A stretch of 64,000 bases of DNA, taken from the NCBI RefSeq assembly GCF_905397275.1, contig NZ_CAJPUY010000020.1, positions 80,090-144,089 on the forward strand, read 5' to 3'. The DNA is from Cupriavidus yeoncheonensis (lineage in GTDB: Bacteria; Pseudomonadota; Gammaproteobacteria; Burkholderiales; Burkholderiaceae). The notes beneath the pieces are model-generated. The model saw only the letters and a list, made by a program, of their open reading frames with translations, did not search any database and had not been told where the DNA came from. Positions 7,886-16,692 of this stretch are shown here, one piece after another (position 1 is the stretch's first letter; each line of letters opens with the position of its first letter). The position numbers and the translations under genes are program-made.

Positions 7886-8662
7886 TCAGAGCAGCGATCC
7901 CACCATCCCGCCTTCCACCGGAATCGTCGCGCCATTGACGAACCCCGCCTGCATCGAGGCCAGGAACGTCACCACGCCGGTCGTTTCCTGCTGGGTGCCG
8001 AGCCGGCCCAGCGGTGTGAGCTTCTTGCGAGCTGCGGTCTGTTCTGCCGAATAGGCAGCACCGTCACTGCGGTGCGAAGTGTCGATCAGCGCGGGAGCAA
8101 CGCAGTTTACGGTAATGCCGCTGGCCCCAACCTCATTCGACAGGTGCTTCATATAGGCCGTCACGCCAGCCCGGAACACAGTTGACAGGCTGTGATGCGG
8201 CATCGGCTGCTTGACCGATGCGGACGTGATGGCGATGATTCGGCCCCATCCGCGGTCGAGCATCAGCGGGATGACATGGGTCACCACCTGGATGGTGCCC
8301 CACAACTGGTTCTCGTATGCCTCCTTCCAGCGCGCTTCGTCGTTTTCTTCAAGTGTGGCGCGGATGGGGTTGGGTGGACGTGCCGTGTTCAGGACGACAA
8401 TGTCGGGGCCACCGCCATTCTGCCGCAGCGTGGCGGCCAGCCGTTCCACATCGTCGCGCACCAGCATATTGCCGGGAACCGCGATGGCCTCTACGCCGTG
8501 CTGCGCTTCGATTTCCTCCGTAACGGCTTGCAGCTTGTCGGCGGAGCGGGCGAACAGCACCACATTGACGCCTTCCGCTGCCAGTGCATGCGCAATGTTC
8601 CTGCCCATGCCGCCGCTGGAAGCAGTGATCAGCGCCGTCTTTCCTTTAATTCCGAGATCCAT
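7886..8662 (-). CDS. SDR-family protein lacking the YxxxK motif
   Basis: A 258-residue short-chain dehydrogenase-like protein. The cofactor motif is TASSGGMGRNIA near the N-terminus, and ITSASV supplies the catalytic-Ser segment. The expected YxxxK is replaced by SLSTVFR, a feature shared with a known atypical FabG-like SDR subgroup in which YxxxK becomes an LSN..R-type motif. Classical reductase chemistry is therefore uncertain. The C-terminal VNGATIPVEGGMVGS is typical of FabG-like SDRs. It is the last gene of the leftward operon that begins with the thiolase, 50 bp after the lactonase gene, and no strong ribosome-binding site is visible. Confidence 0.85.
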   Translation of the reverse strand: MDLGIKGKTALITASSGGMGRNIAHALAAEGVNVVLFARSADKLQAVTEEIEAQHGVEAIAVPGNMLVRDDVERLAATLRQNGGGPDIVVLNTARPPNPIRATLEENDEARWKEAYENQLWGTIQVVTHVIPLMLDRGWGRIIAITSASVKQPMPHHSLSTVFRAGVTAYMKHLSNEVGASGITVNCVAPALIDTSHRSDGAAYSAEQTAARKKLTPLGRLGTQQETTGVVTFLASMQAGFVNGATIPVEGGMVGSLL

Positions 8663-8712
8663 TTTCTTTTGCTCACTAAGTAGGGTCGAGTCCTTGGCGA
8701 CGATTGCCGACC

Positions 8713-9882
8713 TTAGTCAAGGCCGACCATCCCCATCCAATATTGGAGCTGGTTGCCGGCGGTTTCCACATCGTACGTCCGAGAGAGTTCCAGGCGGCCG
8801 TCTGCTGTGATGCGAAGGACCGAAAGTGCCGCCGGCACGTGCCGGATATGGTCGCCATCGCGCTTGGCCAGGGCCTTGATGCTCGCCGTCACCAGCAGGC
8901 GCCCGCCTGGATCGCAGGCAAAGGTGCGGATGTGGAAGGATTCGGTGTCAGCGTGCTGGAGAAGCGTCGGTTCCCCTGTTTCCGGGTCGATCCGATACAC
9001 CGCGATATTGTTTTCGCCGCCGGCGAATACCTTGCTATCGCGGTCGGCGACAGTGTGGTCGGCCCGGTTGGCGACATAGACGCAATGGCCGGCCGGATGG
9101 ACGTGAATGGGCCCCCCCAATTGCCTGGGGCGCACGAGTTCGGGCTGGCGCAGTGTCGGACAGGTGAAGGCGGGTGCCGCTTCGATGCCGCTATCGCTGT
9201 AGCGGAACATGTAGAGTTGGTTGGTGCGTTCATCCGAAGCGTAGAGCCAGGGCTTTGACGGGTGGAATGCGATGTGGCGAGGACCGAAGCCATATCCGCC
9301 CCGTGGGGCTACCACCCCGCCGGCAGACAGATGGCCATCCGCGAAGCCGAAGGTCCGCAGTGCTCCGGGCTCTTCCGGCTTGTCGCCCAGCGCCTTGTTG
9401 CCGCGGTCGACGATCACGGCGGTGCGGCCCGACGGTGTGACCATGACCTGGTGCGGGTAGATGCCGTAGTCCAGGGCGGTGGCCTGTACGACGCAATCGC
9501 CGATCTTTCCATTAGCTTCCACGCGATGCACCGTGATTCCGCTTGACGGATAGTTGTGGCCATTCAGGACATAGCGGCCGGACGGATCCACGCACATATG
9601 CACGGCGCGACGCGGCAAGGGGCGGCTTTCCCCGTGCGCCAGCAACGCGCCATCCGCCCCGATGGCAAAGGCGCTGACGTGGTTGTAATCGGATTCGACC
9701 CGCGGCCCGCCGTTGCTGGTGGAAACATACAGGTACGGTTGGGAAGGGTGGCGCCAGGCATATTGCACCTTGGCGGGAGCCCGGACGGTTCCCTTCCTGA
9801 CGAGCGTTGCCGAATCGACATCCACCGCGTAATGGGTGAGCCTGTCATCAACGGCACTATATAAGGCAACGGATCTTGCCAT
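8713..9882 (-). CDS. Beta-propeller lactonase-family protein (YbhE/6-phosphogluconolactonase-like)
   Basis: A 389-residue protein with the repeated blade pattern of the seven-bladed lactonase family, for example HPSQPYLYVSTSN, DPSGRYVLNGHNY, HPSKPWLYASDE and DPGGRLLVTASI. Members hydrolyse sugar or other lactones, but many remain uncharacterised. No signal peptide is seen, so a cytosolic location is expected. The ATG is preceded by GGAG with a six-base spacer. It lies 23 bp downstream of the DUF35 gene in the thiolase operon, which suggests that ring opening of a lactone intermediate is part of the route. Confidence 0.8.
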   Translation of the reverse strand: MARSVALYSAVDDRLTHYAVDVDSATLVRKGTVRAPAKVQYAWRHPSQPYLYVSTSNGGPRVESDYNHVSAFAIGADGALLAHGESRPLPRRAVHMCVDPSGRYVLNGHNYPSSGITVHRVEANGKIGDCVVQATALDYGIYPHQVMVTPSGRTAVIVDRGNKALGDKPEEPGALRTFGFADGHLSAGGVVAPRGGYGFGPRHIAFHPSKPWLYASDERTNQLYMFRYSDSGIEAAPAFTCPTLRQPELVRPRQLGGPIHVHPAGHCVYVANRADHTVADRDSKVFAGGENNIAVYRIDPETGEPTLLQHADTESFHIRTFACDPGGRLLVTASIKALAKRDGDHIRHVPAALSVLRITADGRLELSRTYDVETAGNQLQYWMGMVGLD

Positions 9883-9905
9883 TGGATTCTCCGCGGGTAA
9901 TCGGC

Positions 9906-10322
9906 TCAGGGCGTATTGTCGGCAACCGGCGTGAACATCGGAATCGATGTGCCGCTTTCGGACGTTTTGAAGACCACCCTGACGCGCTGCCCGATCCGGA
10001 CCGTATCCAGGTCTGTGTCGACGATGTTCGTCAAGATGGTTGGCCCTTCATCCAGCGTCACGTAGGCGATGCAGTAGGGCGTGCCGGTGCCGCGGCGTGT
10101 CACGCTATAGGTATAAATCACCCCTGTACCCTGGCTGTCGGCCCATTGCACTTCACTGCTCCAGCAAAAAGGACACAAGGCACGCGGATAGTGATGGGTT
10201 TGCTCGCAACTACTGCAAACCTTGACCAGCAGCTTTCCCTCGGCAGCGGCGGCGAAATAGGGTTCATCCCCCGGATTCATAGCCGGGTCGCTGATCTTGC
10301 GGGCTTCGGAAAACGTCGGCAT
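9906..10322 (-). CDS. DUF35 OB-fold/zinc-ribbon acyl-CoA-associated protein
   Basis: A 138-residue protein with a rubredoxin-like zinc ribbon (CSSCEQTHHYPRALCPFC, four Cys) followed by an OB-fold (VIYTYSVTRRGTG...TNIVDTD). DUF35 proteins form obligate complexes with thiolase-like enzymes, such as the ChsH2-DUF35/Ltp2 retro-aldolase of steroid side-chain breakdown and the acetyltransferase partners in archaea. The start at 10322 is used because AAGGGAG lies upstream, within the end of the thiolase gene, and an earlier ATG would only extend into that gene. It sits directly after the thiolase, giving the classic pair. Confidence 0.9.
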   Translation of the reverse strand: MPTFSEARKISDPAMNPGDEPYFAAAAEGKLLVKVCSSCEQTHHYPRALCPFCWSSEVQWADSQGTGVIYTYSVTRRGTGTPYCIAYVTLDEGPTILTNIVDTDLDTVRIGQRVRVVFKTSESGTSIPMFTPVADNTP

Positions 10323-10327
10323 GTCAT

Positions 10328-11497
10328 TTACTCCCTTTCCATGATGAGCGTGGCCGCGCCGTGCCGGTGGCCGATCGCTCCACCGATGCCTGTGGCCAGT
10401 GCTAGTGTGCAATCCGGTACCTGCACGCTGGGATGCGCTTCGCCGCGCAGTTGGCGCACCGCTTCGATGATCTTGGTCATGCCACCGCGATTTGCCGGAT
10501 GGTTATTGCACAGGCCGCCGCCGTCGGTATTGAAAGGCAGCTTGCCGACTCCGGAGATCAGCTTGCCGTCGGCGACGAACCGGCCGCCTTCTCCCTTCTT
10601 GCAGAAGCCTAGGTCTTCCAGTTGCAGGATTACGGTGATGGTGAAGCTGTCGTAGATCGACGCATACTGGATATCGGCGGGGGTGACGCCTGCTTCTTCG
10701 AAGGCACGCGGGCCCGTCCATGCCGCGCCGGTATAGGTCAGGTCCACCTTGCCAGCCATCTGGTGCTTGGTCGATTCGCCTGCACCCAGCAGTTTGATGC
10801 GGGGACGTGCCAGGGCCCTGGCGATTTCCGGGCGCGCCACGATCACCGCGCCACCCCCATCGCTGACAACGCATGAATCGAGACGATGCAGCGGGTCAGC
10901 GATCATCGGCGAGGCCAGTACGTCATCGACCGTGACAACGTTGCGCAGCATGGCGTTCGGGTTGTACTGCGCATGGTGCGACGCAGCGACCTTGACCCAG
11001 GCAAGCTGCTCGCTCGTGGTGCCGAATTCATACATATGCCGCATGGCACACATGGCGTAAAGGTTCAGCGTGACCGGGCTGTAGGGCATTTCATAGGGCG
11101 CCTCCGGCATGTTGACGCCGCGGACTCGCACCTGCGTGCCGGAAATTCCCTCGGAATTCGGCCGACCGGCAAGGGTGATGAGCGCCACGTTGCACTTGCC
11201 GGCCGCGATCGCCTCGGCCGCGTGGGCCACGTGTGCCAAGTATGAGCATCCCCCCATATCCGTCGAATCCACATGCCTGAGCCGGTTCAGGTTCAGGTAG
11301 TTCGCCATCGACCACACGTTGGCACCCGGTGCGTCACCGGCACAGAAAAAGCCGTCGATGTCATCCCGCGACAGCCCCGCGTCTTCGATCGCGCCTTTGG
11401 CGACCTCCGCATGGAGCTGCGCCACGGAGTGCTCCGGCGCTTTGCGCAAGGGGTGTTCGTACGCCCCGATGATGTAGGCCTTGTCTTTGATTGTCAT
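10328..11497 (-). CDS. Thiolase-like protein of the SCP2/Ltp type (probable retro-aldolase)
   Basis: A 389-residue thiolase-superfamily protein. The diagnostic segments are DMGGCSYLAHVAHAAEAI, the SIYDSFTITV segment that replaces the NEAFA motif of classical thiolases, CNNHPANRGG, and a C-terminal GGAIGHRHGAATL that lacks the usual CxG cysteine. This pattern is that of SCP2/Ltp proteins. With a DUF35 partner directly downstream, such pairs catalyse retro-aldol cleavage of 3-hydroxyacyl-CoA rather than thiolysis (established for Ltp2/ChsH2; inferred here). AAGGAG precedes the ATG by seven bases. It is first in the leftward operon thiolase, DUF35, lactonase, SDR. Confidence 0.9.
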   Translation of the reverse strand: MTIKDKAYIIGAYEHPLRKAPEHSVAQLHAEVAKGAIEDAGLSRDDIDGFFCAGDAPGANVWSMANYLNLNRLRHVDSTDMGGCSYLAHVAHAAEAIAAGKCNVALITLAGRPNSEGISGTQVRVRGVNMPEAPYEMPYSPVTLNLYAMCAMRHMYEFGTTSEQLAWVKVAASHHAQYNPNAMLRNVVTVDDVLASPMIADPLHRLDSCVVSDGGGAVIVARPEIARALARPRIKLLGAGESTKHQMAGKVDLTYTGAAWTGPRAFEEAGVTPADIQYASIYDSFTITVILQLEDLGFCKKGEGGRFVADGKLISGVGKLPFNTDGGGLCNNHPANRGGMTKIIEAVRQLRGEAHPSVQVPDCTLALATGIGGAIGHRHGAATLIMERE

Positions 11498-11538
11498 GCC
11501 GAGTCTCCTTGCAGTCCGTCACTGGACAACTGCCAATC

Positions 11539-11568
11539 GGTTTCATACACTGGAATCAATGCTATTCA
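11539..11568. promoter_or_regulatory. Candidate IclR-type operator in the thiolase/rubredoxin gap
   Basis: The plus strand shows GTTTC-N7-GGAAT (11540-11556) and, four bases on, GCTATTCA (11561-11568). In reverse complement this matches TGAATAGCAT-N10-GTATGRAACC in the divergent gap at 1850-1879. It lies 42-71 bp upstream of the thiolase start codon. Regulator assignment is inferred. Confidence 0.5.
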
Positions 11569-11730
11569 GTAGAACCCATGATATCATCGCTTCCAAGGTT
11601 GTGGGTGAACCTGGAGATGCCAGGGCAGGGCCTGTATGGCTCGTTGTGTGATGGGAGGGGGCGCTGTCCTGGCGCAGTGCCACTCTGAGTTGAGCCCACA
11701 GTGGGCAGGTATGACGAAAGGAGCAGGACC

Positions 11731-11952
11731 ATGGAGAACCAATGCGCGAGCGTTGACCATTCGGGCGCGGGCGCCGTCTTTGCCGACTTCAAGGTCTGGC
11801 AATGCGCGCTGTGCGGCTTTGTCTACGACGAGGCGATGGGGATGCCCGACGAGGGCATCGCCCCGGGCACGCGCTGGGCTGACATTCCCGACGACTGGAT
11901 GTGCCCGGAGTGTTCGGTAGGCAAGAGCGACTTCGAGATGGTCGAGGTGTAG
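11731..11952 (+). CDS. Rubredoxin
   Basis: A 73-residue small electron carrier. The iron site is Cys25-x2-Cys28 (CALCGFVYDE) and Cys58-x2-Cys61 (CPECSVGKSDF), with the typical DDWMCPEC ending. About 22 residues precede the rubredoxin fold. The ATG at 11731 has AAAGGAG seven bases upstream. It opens a rightward group leading to a TcuA-like flavoprotein and a TcuB-like Fe-S membrane protein, so it may carry electrons in the same reaction. No rubredoxin reductase or alkane-type monooxygenase is nearby. Confidence 0.92.
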   Translation: MENQCASVDHSGAGAVFADFKVWQCALCGFVYDEAMGMPDEGIAPGTRWADIPDDWMCPECSVGKSDFEMVEV

Positions 11953-12003
11953 CACAAGCGAAGTCGGCGCGGTTCGAGGCAGGAACGCAATGGAGCAGGC
12001 CAA

Positions 12004-12231
12004 ATGGGAATGGGTGGAATGTCCCTGCGCGGGTTGATGGAAAAGTGGTTCGGGCCAGAGGCGCCGACGATTGCGCGCATTACCCGCATGCGCGACGACG
12101 CAAACCAACGCGGCTATGTGCAGGTCGAGGTCGAACGAGCTTCGGGGGCGCTGTCGCTCCTGTTCTTCCGCCACGCCGATGGCTCCTGGTGCGTGTTTCC
12201 GCCGTGCGACCGCGGCGGGCGACAGACGTGA
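12004..12231 (+). CDS. Small protein of unknown function
   Basis: A 75-residue protein that I do not recognise. It has a short amphipathic start (SLRGLMEKWFG), a charged middle (RITRMRDDANQRGYVQVEVE) and a beta-like end (SLLFFRHADGSWCVFPPC). The PPC and WC cysteines could bind a metal but no standard motif is present. The ATG follows GGAGCAGGCCAA; an ATG at 12019 is an alternative. It lies between rubredoxin and the TcuA-like gene, close enough to be co-transcribed. Confidence 0.55.
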   Translation: MGMGGMSLRGLMEKWFGPEAPTIARITRMRDDANQRGYVQVEVERASGALSLLFFRHADGSWCVFPPCDRGGRQT

Positions 12232-12277
12232 CAGTCAGATCCTGGTGGCCGGGCACGGCGCCATGACGGAGAATTGG

Positions 12278-13687
12278 ATGATCGATGTACTAGTGATAGG
12301 CGGCGGCAATGCCGCGCTCTGCGCCGCGCTGATGGCGCGCGAAGCCGGGGCTTCGGTGTTGCTGCTGGAGTCGGCGCCTCGTGCATGGCGCGGCGGCAAC
12401 TCGCAACACACCCGCAACCTACGCTGCATGCACGATGCACGACAGGACGTGCTGGTGGACGCCTATCCGGAAGAGGAATACTGGCAGGATCTGCTGAAGG
12501 TGACAGGGGGCATCACCGATGAACACCTGGCACGACTCGTGATTCGTGCCTCGTCGACCTGCCGGCCCTGGATGCGAAAGCATGGCGTGCGCTTCCAGCC
12601 GCCGCTCTCGGGCGCGTTGCATGTGGCGCGCACCAACGCCTTCTTCATGGGCGGCGGCAAGGCGCTGGTCAACGCCTATTACCGCAGCGCCGAAGCGATG
12701 GGCGTGCAGATCCGCTATGAAACGCCAGTCGACGCGATCGAGATGGACGGCGACCGCTTCGTCGCCGCGCGCAGCGGCCACGAGCGCTTCACCGCGCGCA
12801 CCTGCGTGCTGGCTGCGGGTGGCTTCGAATCGAACCGCGAATGGCTGCGCGAAGCGTGGGGCCAGAACGAGCGCGGCGAATGGCCGGCCGACAACTTCCT
12901 GATCCGCGGCACGCGCTTCAACCAAGGTGTGCTGTTGCGGCACATGATTGAATCGGGGGCGGACGCCATCGGTGACCCGTCGCAATCGCATTGCGTGGCC
13001 ATCGATGCGCGCGCGCCGCTGTACGACGGAGGGATCTGCACGCGCATCGACTGCGTGTCGCTGGGCATTGTCGTCAACCGCGACGCTGAGCGCTTCTATG
13101 ACGAGGGCGAGGACTTCTGGCCCAAGCGCTATGCGATCTGGGGCCGGCTGGTAGCGCAACAGCCGGGGCAGATCGGCTACTCGATCATCGACAGCCAGGC
13201 CATCGGCCGCTTCATGCCGCCGGTGTTTCCCGGCGAGAAGGCCGACACGCTGCCCGAACTTGCGCGCAAGCTCGGGCTGCCGGAAGCGCAGTTCGTGCGC
13301 ACCGTGCAGGACTACAACGCCGCGTGCCGTGTCGGCACGTTCGACCATACTGCGCTGGACGACTGCCATACCGAAGGCCTGACACCCTCCAAGACACATT
13401 GGGCCCGTCCGCTGGACCAGGCGCCGTTCTACGGCTACGCGTTGCGGCCGGGCATCACGTTCACTTACCTGGGCCTGAAGGTCAACGACCTGGCGCAGGT
13501 GCATTTCGGCGGCAAGCCGAGCGGGAATCTGTTCGTGGCAGGAGAAATGATGGCGGGCAACGTGCTGGGCAAGGGATATACGGCGGGCGTCGGCATGTCG
13601 ATCGGTACCGCATTTGGGCGTATCGCCGGCACGCAAGCCGCTAAGGCGGCGGGCATCAAGACGGGAGCGGTCCATGCAGAGGCTTGA
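12278..13687 (+). CDS. TcuA-like FAD-dependent dehydrogenase (fumarate-reductase/tricarballylate-dehydrogenase family)
   Basis: A 469-residue flavoprotein. The N-terminal FAD-binding motif is VLVIGGGNAALCAALMAREAG. The C-terminal GITFTYLGLKVNDLA and VAGEMMAGNVLGKGY segments match TcuA, which oxidises tricarballylate to cis-aconitate, and the immediately downstream TcuB-like gene supports the assignment. The true substrate could differ. The ATG at 12278 is chosen because GGAG lies six bases upstream and the protein then begins MIDVLVIGGG; the ATG at 12263 is possible. The end overlaps the next gene by 14 bp. Confidence 0.85.
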   Translation: MIDVLVIGGGNAALCAALMAREAGASVLLLESAPRAWRGGNSQHTRNLRCMHDARQDVLVDAYPEEEYWQDLLKVTGGITDEHLARLVIRASSTCRPWMRKHGVRFQPPLSGALHVARTNAFFMGGGKALVNAYYRSAEAMGVQIRYETPVDAIEMDGDRFVAARSGHERFTARTCVLAAGGFESNREWLREAWGQNERGEWPADNFLIRGTRFNQGVLLRHMIESGADAIGDPSQSHCVAIDARAPLYDGGICTRIDCVSLGIVVNRDAERFYDEGEDFWPKRYAIWGRLVAQQPGQIGYSIIDSQAIGRFMPPVFPGEKADTLPELARKLGLPEAQFVRTVQDYNAACRVGTFDHTALDDCHTEGLTPSKTHWARPLDQAPFYGYALRPGITFTYLGLKVNDLAQVHFGGKPSGNLFVAGEMMAGNVLGKGYTAGVGMSIGTAFGRIAGTQAAKAAGIKTGAVHAEA

Positions 13688-14879
13688 AGCGCTTGCGCGC
13701 GAGGCCACGGAGCTGGCTGGCCAGGAGCCGGGCGCGACTGCCATGCCCAACACCGGACGCGTGATCCGCGTGCTGCCGCTCACGGAGAACGAAGCCGAAG
13801 TCGCGCGGCAGATGCAGATCTGTAATGCCTGCCGCTATTGTGAGGGTTTTTGCGCGGTGTTTCCGGCCATGACGCGCCGGCTCGAATTTGGCAAGGCCGA
13901 TGTGAACTACCTGGCGAATCTGTGTCACAACTGCGGTGCGTGCTATCACGCGTGCCAGTACGCGCCTCCGCATGACTTCGGCGTCAACGTGCCTCAGGCG
14001 ATGGCCAAGGTACGGTTGGAGACGTACAGCGAATATGCGTGGCCGGCGCCGCTGGGCAAGCTGTATAAGTGCAACGGCCTGACGGTGTCGGTAGCGCTGG
14101 CGATCGGACTCGCATTGTTCCTGGTGCTGGCCGTGACGATAGGTGGCGCGCTGTGGCTTACGCACGAGGGCGGAAATTTCTATGCGGTGTTCCCGCACAA
14201 CACGCTGGCAAGCATGTTTGGCGCGGTGTTCGGCTTTGCAGTCATCGCGCTCGGCATCGGGGTGCGGCGCTTCTGGCGCGACGTGTCGGCCGGGACGGCC
14301 TCGGCACCTGCCGTGGCGGAGGCGACGAAGAACGTGCTGACGTTGACCTACCTGGATGGTGGCCATGGAGATGGCTGCAATGAGGCGAATGATCGCTTTA
14401 CGCTGGCGCGGCGCCGCTTCCATCATTTCACGTTCTATGGCTTCATGCTGTGCTTTGCGTCGACGGCGGTGGCGACCGCTTACCATTACCTGTTGGGGTG
14501 GCACGCGCCCTATCCGGTCTTCAGCCTTCCCGTGCTGTTGGGGACCGCGGGTGGCATCGGGCTGCTGATCGGTCCGGCCGGATTGCTGTGGCTGAACCTT
14601 CAACGCCATCCCGAACACGGGGATGTGCAACAGCGACCGATGGATCGGGGATTCATCACCTTGCTGCTGTCGACTGGCGGGACCGGGCTGGGTTTGCTGG
14701 CGGGGCGCGAAACCGCTGCCATGCCTTTCCTGCTGGCAGTACACCTGGGTGTGGTGATCGCCTTGTTCGCGACACTGCCGTATGGAAAATTTGCGCACGG
14801 CATGTTCCGTACCGCCGCACTGTTGAAGTCCAACATCGAGAAGCGCAGGCCGAGCGAACTGCGTCTCGGCGACGACTGA
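13674..14879 (+). CDS. TcuB-like membrane protein with two 4Fe-4S clusters
   Basis: A 401-residue protein that reoxidises the TcuA flavin by passing electrons to the membrane (known role of TcuB; inferred here). Two ferredoxin-type clusters are visible: Cys50, 53, 56, 60 (CNACRYCEGFC) and Cys84, 87, 90, 94 (CHNCGACYHAC). About six transmembrane helices follow, including LTVSVALAIGLALFLVLAV, FTFYGFMLCFAS and MPFLLAVHLGVVIALF. The start at 13674 has GGAG upstream inside the end of the TcuA-like gene. No citrate-type transporter (TcuC) is adjacent. Confidence 0.88.
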   Translation: MQRLEALAREATELAGQEPGATAMPNTGRVIRVLPLTENEAEVARQMQICNACRYCEGFCAVFPAMTRRLEFGKADVNYLANLCHNCGACYHACQYAPPHDFGVNVPQAMAKVRLETYSEYAWPAPLGKLYKCNGLTVSVALAIGLALFLVLAVTIGGALWLTHEGGNFYAVFPHNTLASMFGAVFGFAVIALGIGVRRFWRDVSAGTASAPAVAEATKNVLTLTYLDGGHGDGCNEANDRFTLARRRFHHFTFYGFMLCFASTAVATAYHYLLGWHAPYPVFSLPVLLGTAGGIGLLIGPAGLLWLNLQRHPEHGDVQQRPMDRGFITLLLSTGGTGLGLLAGRETAAMPFLLAVHLGVVIALFATLPYGKFAHGMFRTAALLKSNIEKRRPSELRLGDD

Positions 14880-15067
14880 GCCTGCACTCCATTGCCCGCC
14901 CTGAGCGTGAGCCTGGAGATGCCGGCTACGTTCGAGAGATTCTCTCTGCTGGCTCGTCCAAGCGCCAAGCGCGGCTGAGCCAGCCTCCTTTCTCATAGTC
15001 CGACAGCGATAGCACAGCGCAACGATTCCGAAGGCCGTGCGCTGCTTCGGATGAGGAGAACGACCAC

Positions 15068-16690
15068 GTGAATTGTTACGACTACATCATTGTTGGGGCT
15101 GGCTCGGCAGGCTGTGTCCTGGCCCGCCGGCTGAGCGAGGATCGCAGCACGCGCGTGCTGCTGGTAGAGGCGGGACCACCCGCCGATGATTTCTGGATCC
15201 GCGCGCCCGCTGGCATGGGCAAGTTGTTCAGGTCAGAGCACTACAACTGGTGCTTCGAAACGGAGCCAGTGCCTACCTTGCGCAATCGCCGGATCTACTG
15301 GCCCCGCGGCAAGACGCTTGGTGGAAGCAGTGCCATCAACGGCATGGTTTACGTGCGCGGCCACCGACGCGATTTCGATCATTGGCGCGATCTCGGCAAT
15401 CCCGGCTGGGGCTGGGATGACGTGTTGCCCTATTTCAGGCGCTCAGTGTGCCGGCCCGGCGACACGGAAAAAGGCAGCGAGTCGCACGGGCTATTGACGG
15501 TAAGTGATCCGTCGGTTCTCCACCCCGCGGCGCTGGCCTTCGTCGAGGCCGCGCAGCGCACTGGTCTGACGCGCCTGGACGACTTCAACGAAGGTGAGCA
15601 GGAAGGCGTGGGGCTGCTGCGCGCCACGATCCGCAACGGGGTGCGGCAATCCACTTATGACGCGTTCGTGGCGCCGATCGTCGCGCGTCGGCCGAATCTC
15701 GACATACGGACTGGCGCGCACGTACACAGGCTCTTGTTCGCCGGAGTTGCCGCGACCGGTATCGAGGCTGAGATCGATGGGCAGATTCAGCGTTTTCACG
15801 CGGCGCGTGAAGTGGTGCTGTGCGCGGGCGCGCTCAGCTCCCCGCACCTCCTGATGCTGTCCGGCATCGGCGACGCAGAGCAACTGCGGCGGCACGGCAT
15901 CGCAACGGTGGCGCACCTGCCGGGCGTGGGCAAGAACCTGCAGGACCATTTCGCCGTGCGGGTGCAGGCGAGGACCACGCGAGAGGGTTCCTACAATCAG
16001 TATCTTGCCGGCTGGCGCAAGTACGCTGCGGGTGCACGCTATCTGCTCACGAAAGGCGGCTACCTTGCGCTGGGCTCTTCGATCGCCGCCGCGTTCTTTC
16101 GTAGCGGGCCGCAGGTGGCCTACGCGGACATGGAAGTCAGCTTTCGTCCGATGACCGTCTCGTATGCGGGAACCAGTGAAGCGGTGGTCGACGATTTCCC
16201 TGCGATCAGCGCATCGGTCTATCGCGTGCGTCCGGACTCGCGCGGTGAAGTGATCCTTCGCAGCGCCGATCCGATGCAGTCTCCAGCATTCGTGCCTAAC
16301 TACCTTCACGCTCCCGAGGATATCGGCGCAATGCTCGCAGGCCTGCGGCGATTGCGCCAAATCCTTGCAATGGAGCCGCTGGCTTCGTTCGTCCTCGAAG
16401 AACTGGTGCCGGGGAAGGAGGTGCGTACCGACGCGCAATGGATCGACTATATGGAGCGCGAAGGCCAATGCGCGTTCCATCCCGCGGGGACATGCAAGAT
16501 GGGCAATGACCGCATGGCGGTCGTTGACGCACGCCTGCGCGTGCAGGGCGTCGAACGCCTGCGTGTCGTCGATGCTTCGATCATGCCGGTCGTGACATCC
16601 GGCAATACGAATGCCCCGACCATCATGATTGGGGAGAAGGGCGCGGACATGATTCTCGCAGACCAGCGCGCAGCAAGTCGGGCGGCATAG
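15068..16690 (+). CDS. GMC-family oxidoreductase (choline/alcohol dehydrogenase-like; GTG start)
   Basis: A 540-residue FAD-dependent alcohol dehydrogenase or oxidase. The N-terminal dinucleotide motif is IIVGAGSAGCVLARRL. GMC signature 1 is near PRGKTLGGSSAINGMVYVRG and signature 2 near GALSSPHLLMLSGIG. The active-site pair is the His in FHPAGTCKMG and the Asn in TSGNTNAPTIMIGEK. The GTG at 15068 has GAGGAG nine bases upstream. It follows the TcuB-like gene by 188 bp with no evident terminator. The substrate is unknown; a primary alcohol oxidised to an aldehyde is plausible. Confidence 0.92.
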   Translation: MNCYDYIIVGAGSAGCVLARRLSEDRSTRVLLVEAGPPADDFWIRAPAGMGKLFRSEHYNWCFETEPVPTLRNRRIYWPRGKTLGGSSAINGMVYVRGHRRDFDHWRDLGNPGWGWDDVLPYFRRSVCRPGDTEKGSESHGLLTVSDPSVLHPAALAFVEAAQRTGLTRLDDFNEGEQEGVGLLRATIRNGVRQSTYDAFVAPIVARRPNLDIRTGAHVHRLLFAGVAATGIEAEIDGQIQRFHAAREVVLCAGALSSPHLLMLSGIGDAEQLRRHGIATVAHLPGVGKNLQDHFAVRVQARTTREGSYNQYLAGWRKYAAGARYLLTKGGYLALGSSIAAAFFRSGPQVAYADMEVSFRPMTVSYAGTSEAVVDDFPAISASVYRVRPDSRGEVILRSADPMQSPAFVPNYLHAPEDIGAMLAGLRRLRQILAMEPLASFVLEELVPGKEVRTDAQWIDYMEREGQCAFHPAGTCKMGNDRMAVVDARLRVQGVERLRVVDASIMPVVTSGNTNAPTIMIGEKGADMILADQRAASRAA

Positions 16691-16692
16691 CC

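Noticed and set aside
11823..12174. Minus-strand frames over rubredoxin and the small unknown protein
   Set aside because: The plus strand has the four rubredoxin cysteines and good ribosome sites; the minus frames have none.
12419..14996. Two long antisense frames over the TcuA/TcuB-like genes
   Set aside because: Shadow frames with low-complexity Arg/Ala/His-rich products, while the sense strand has cofactor motifs.
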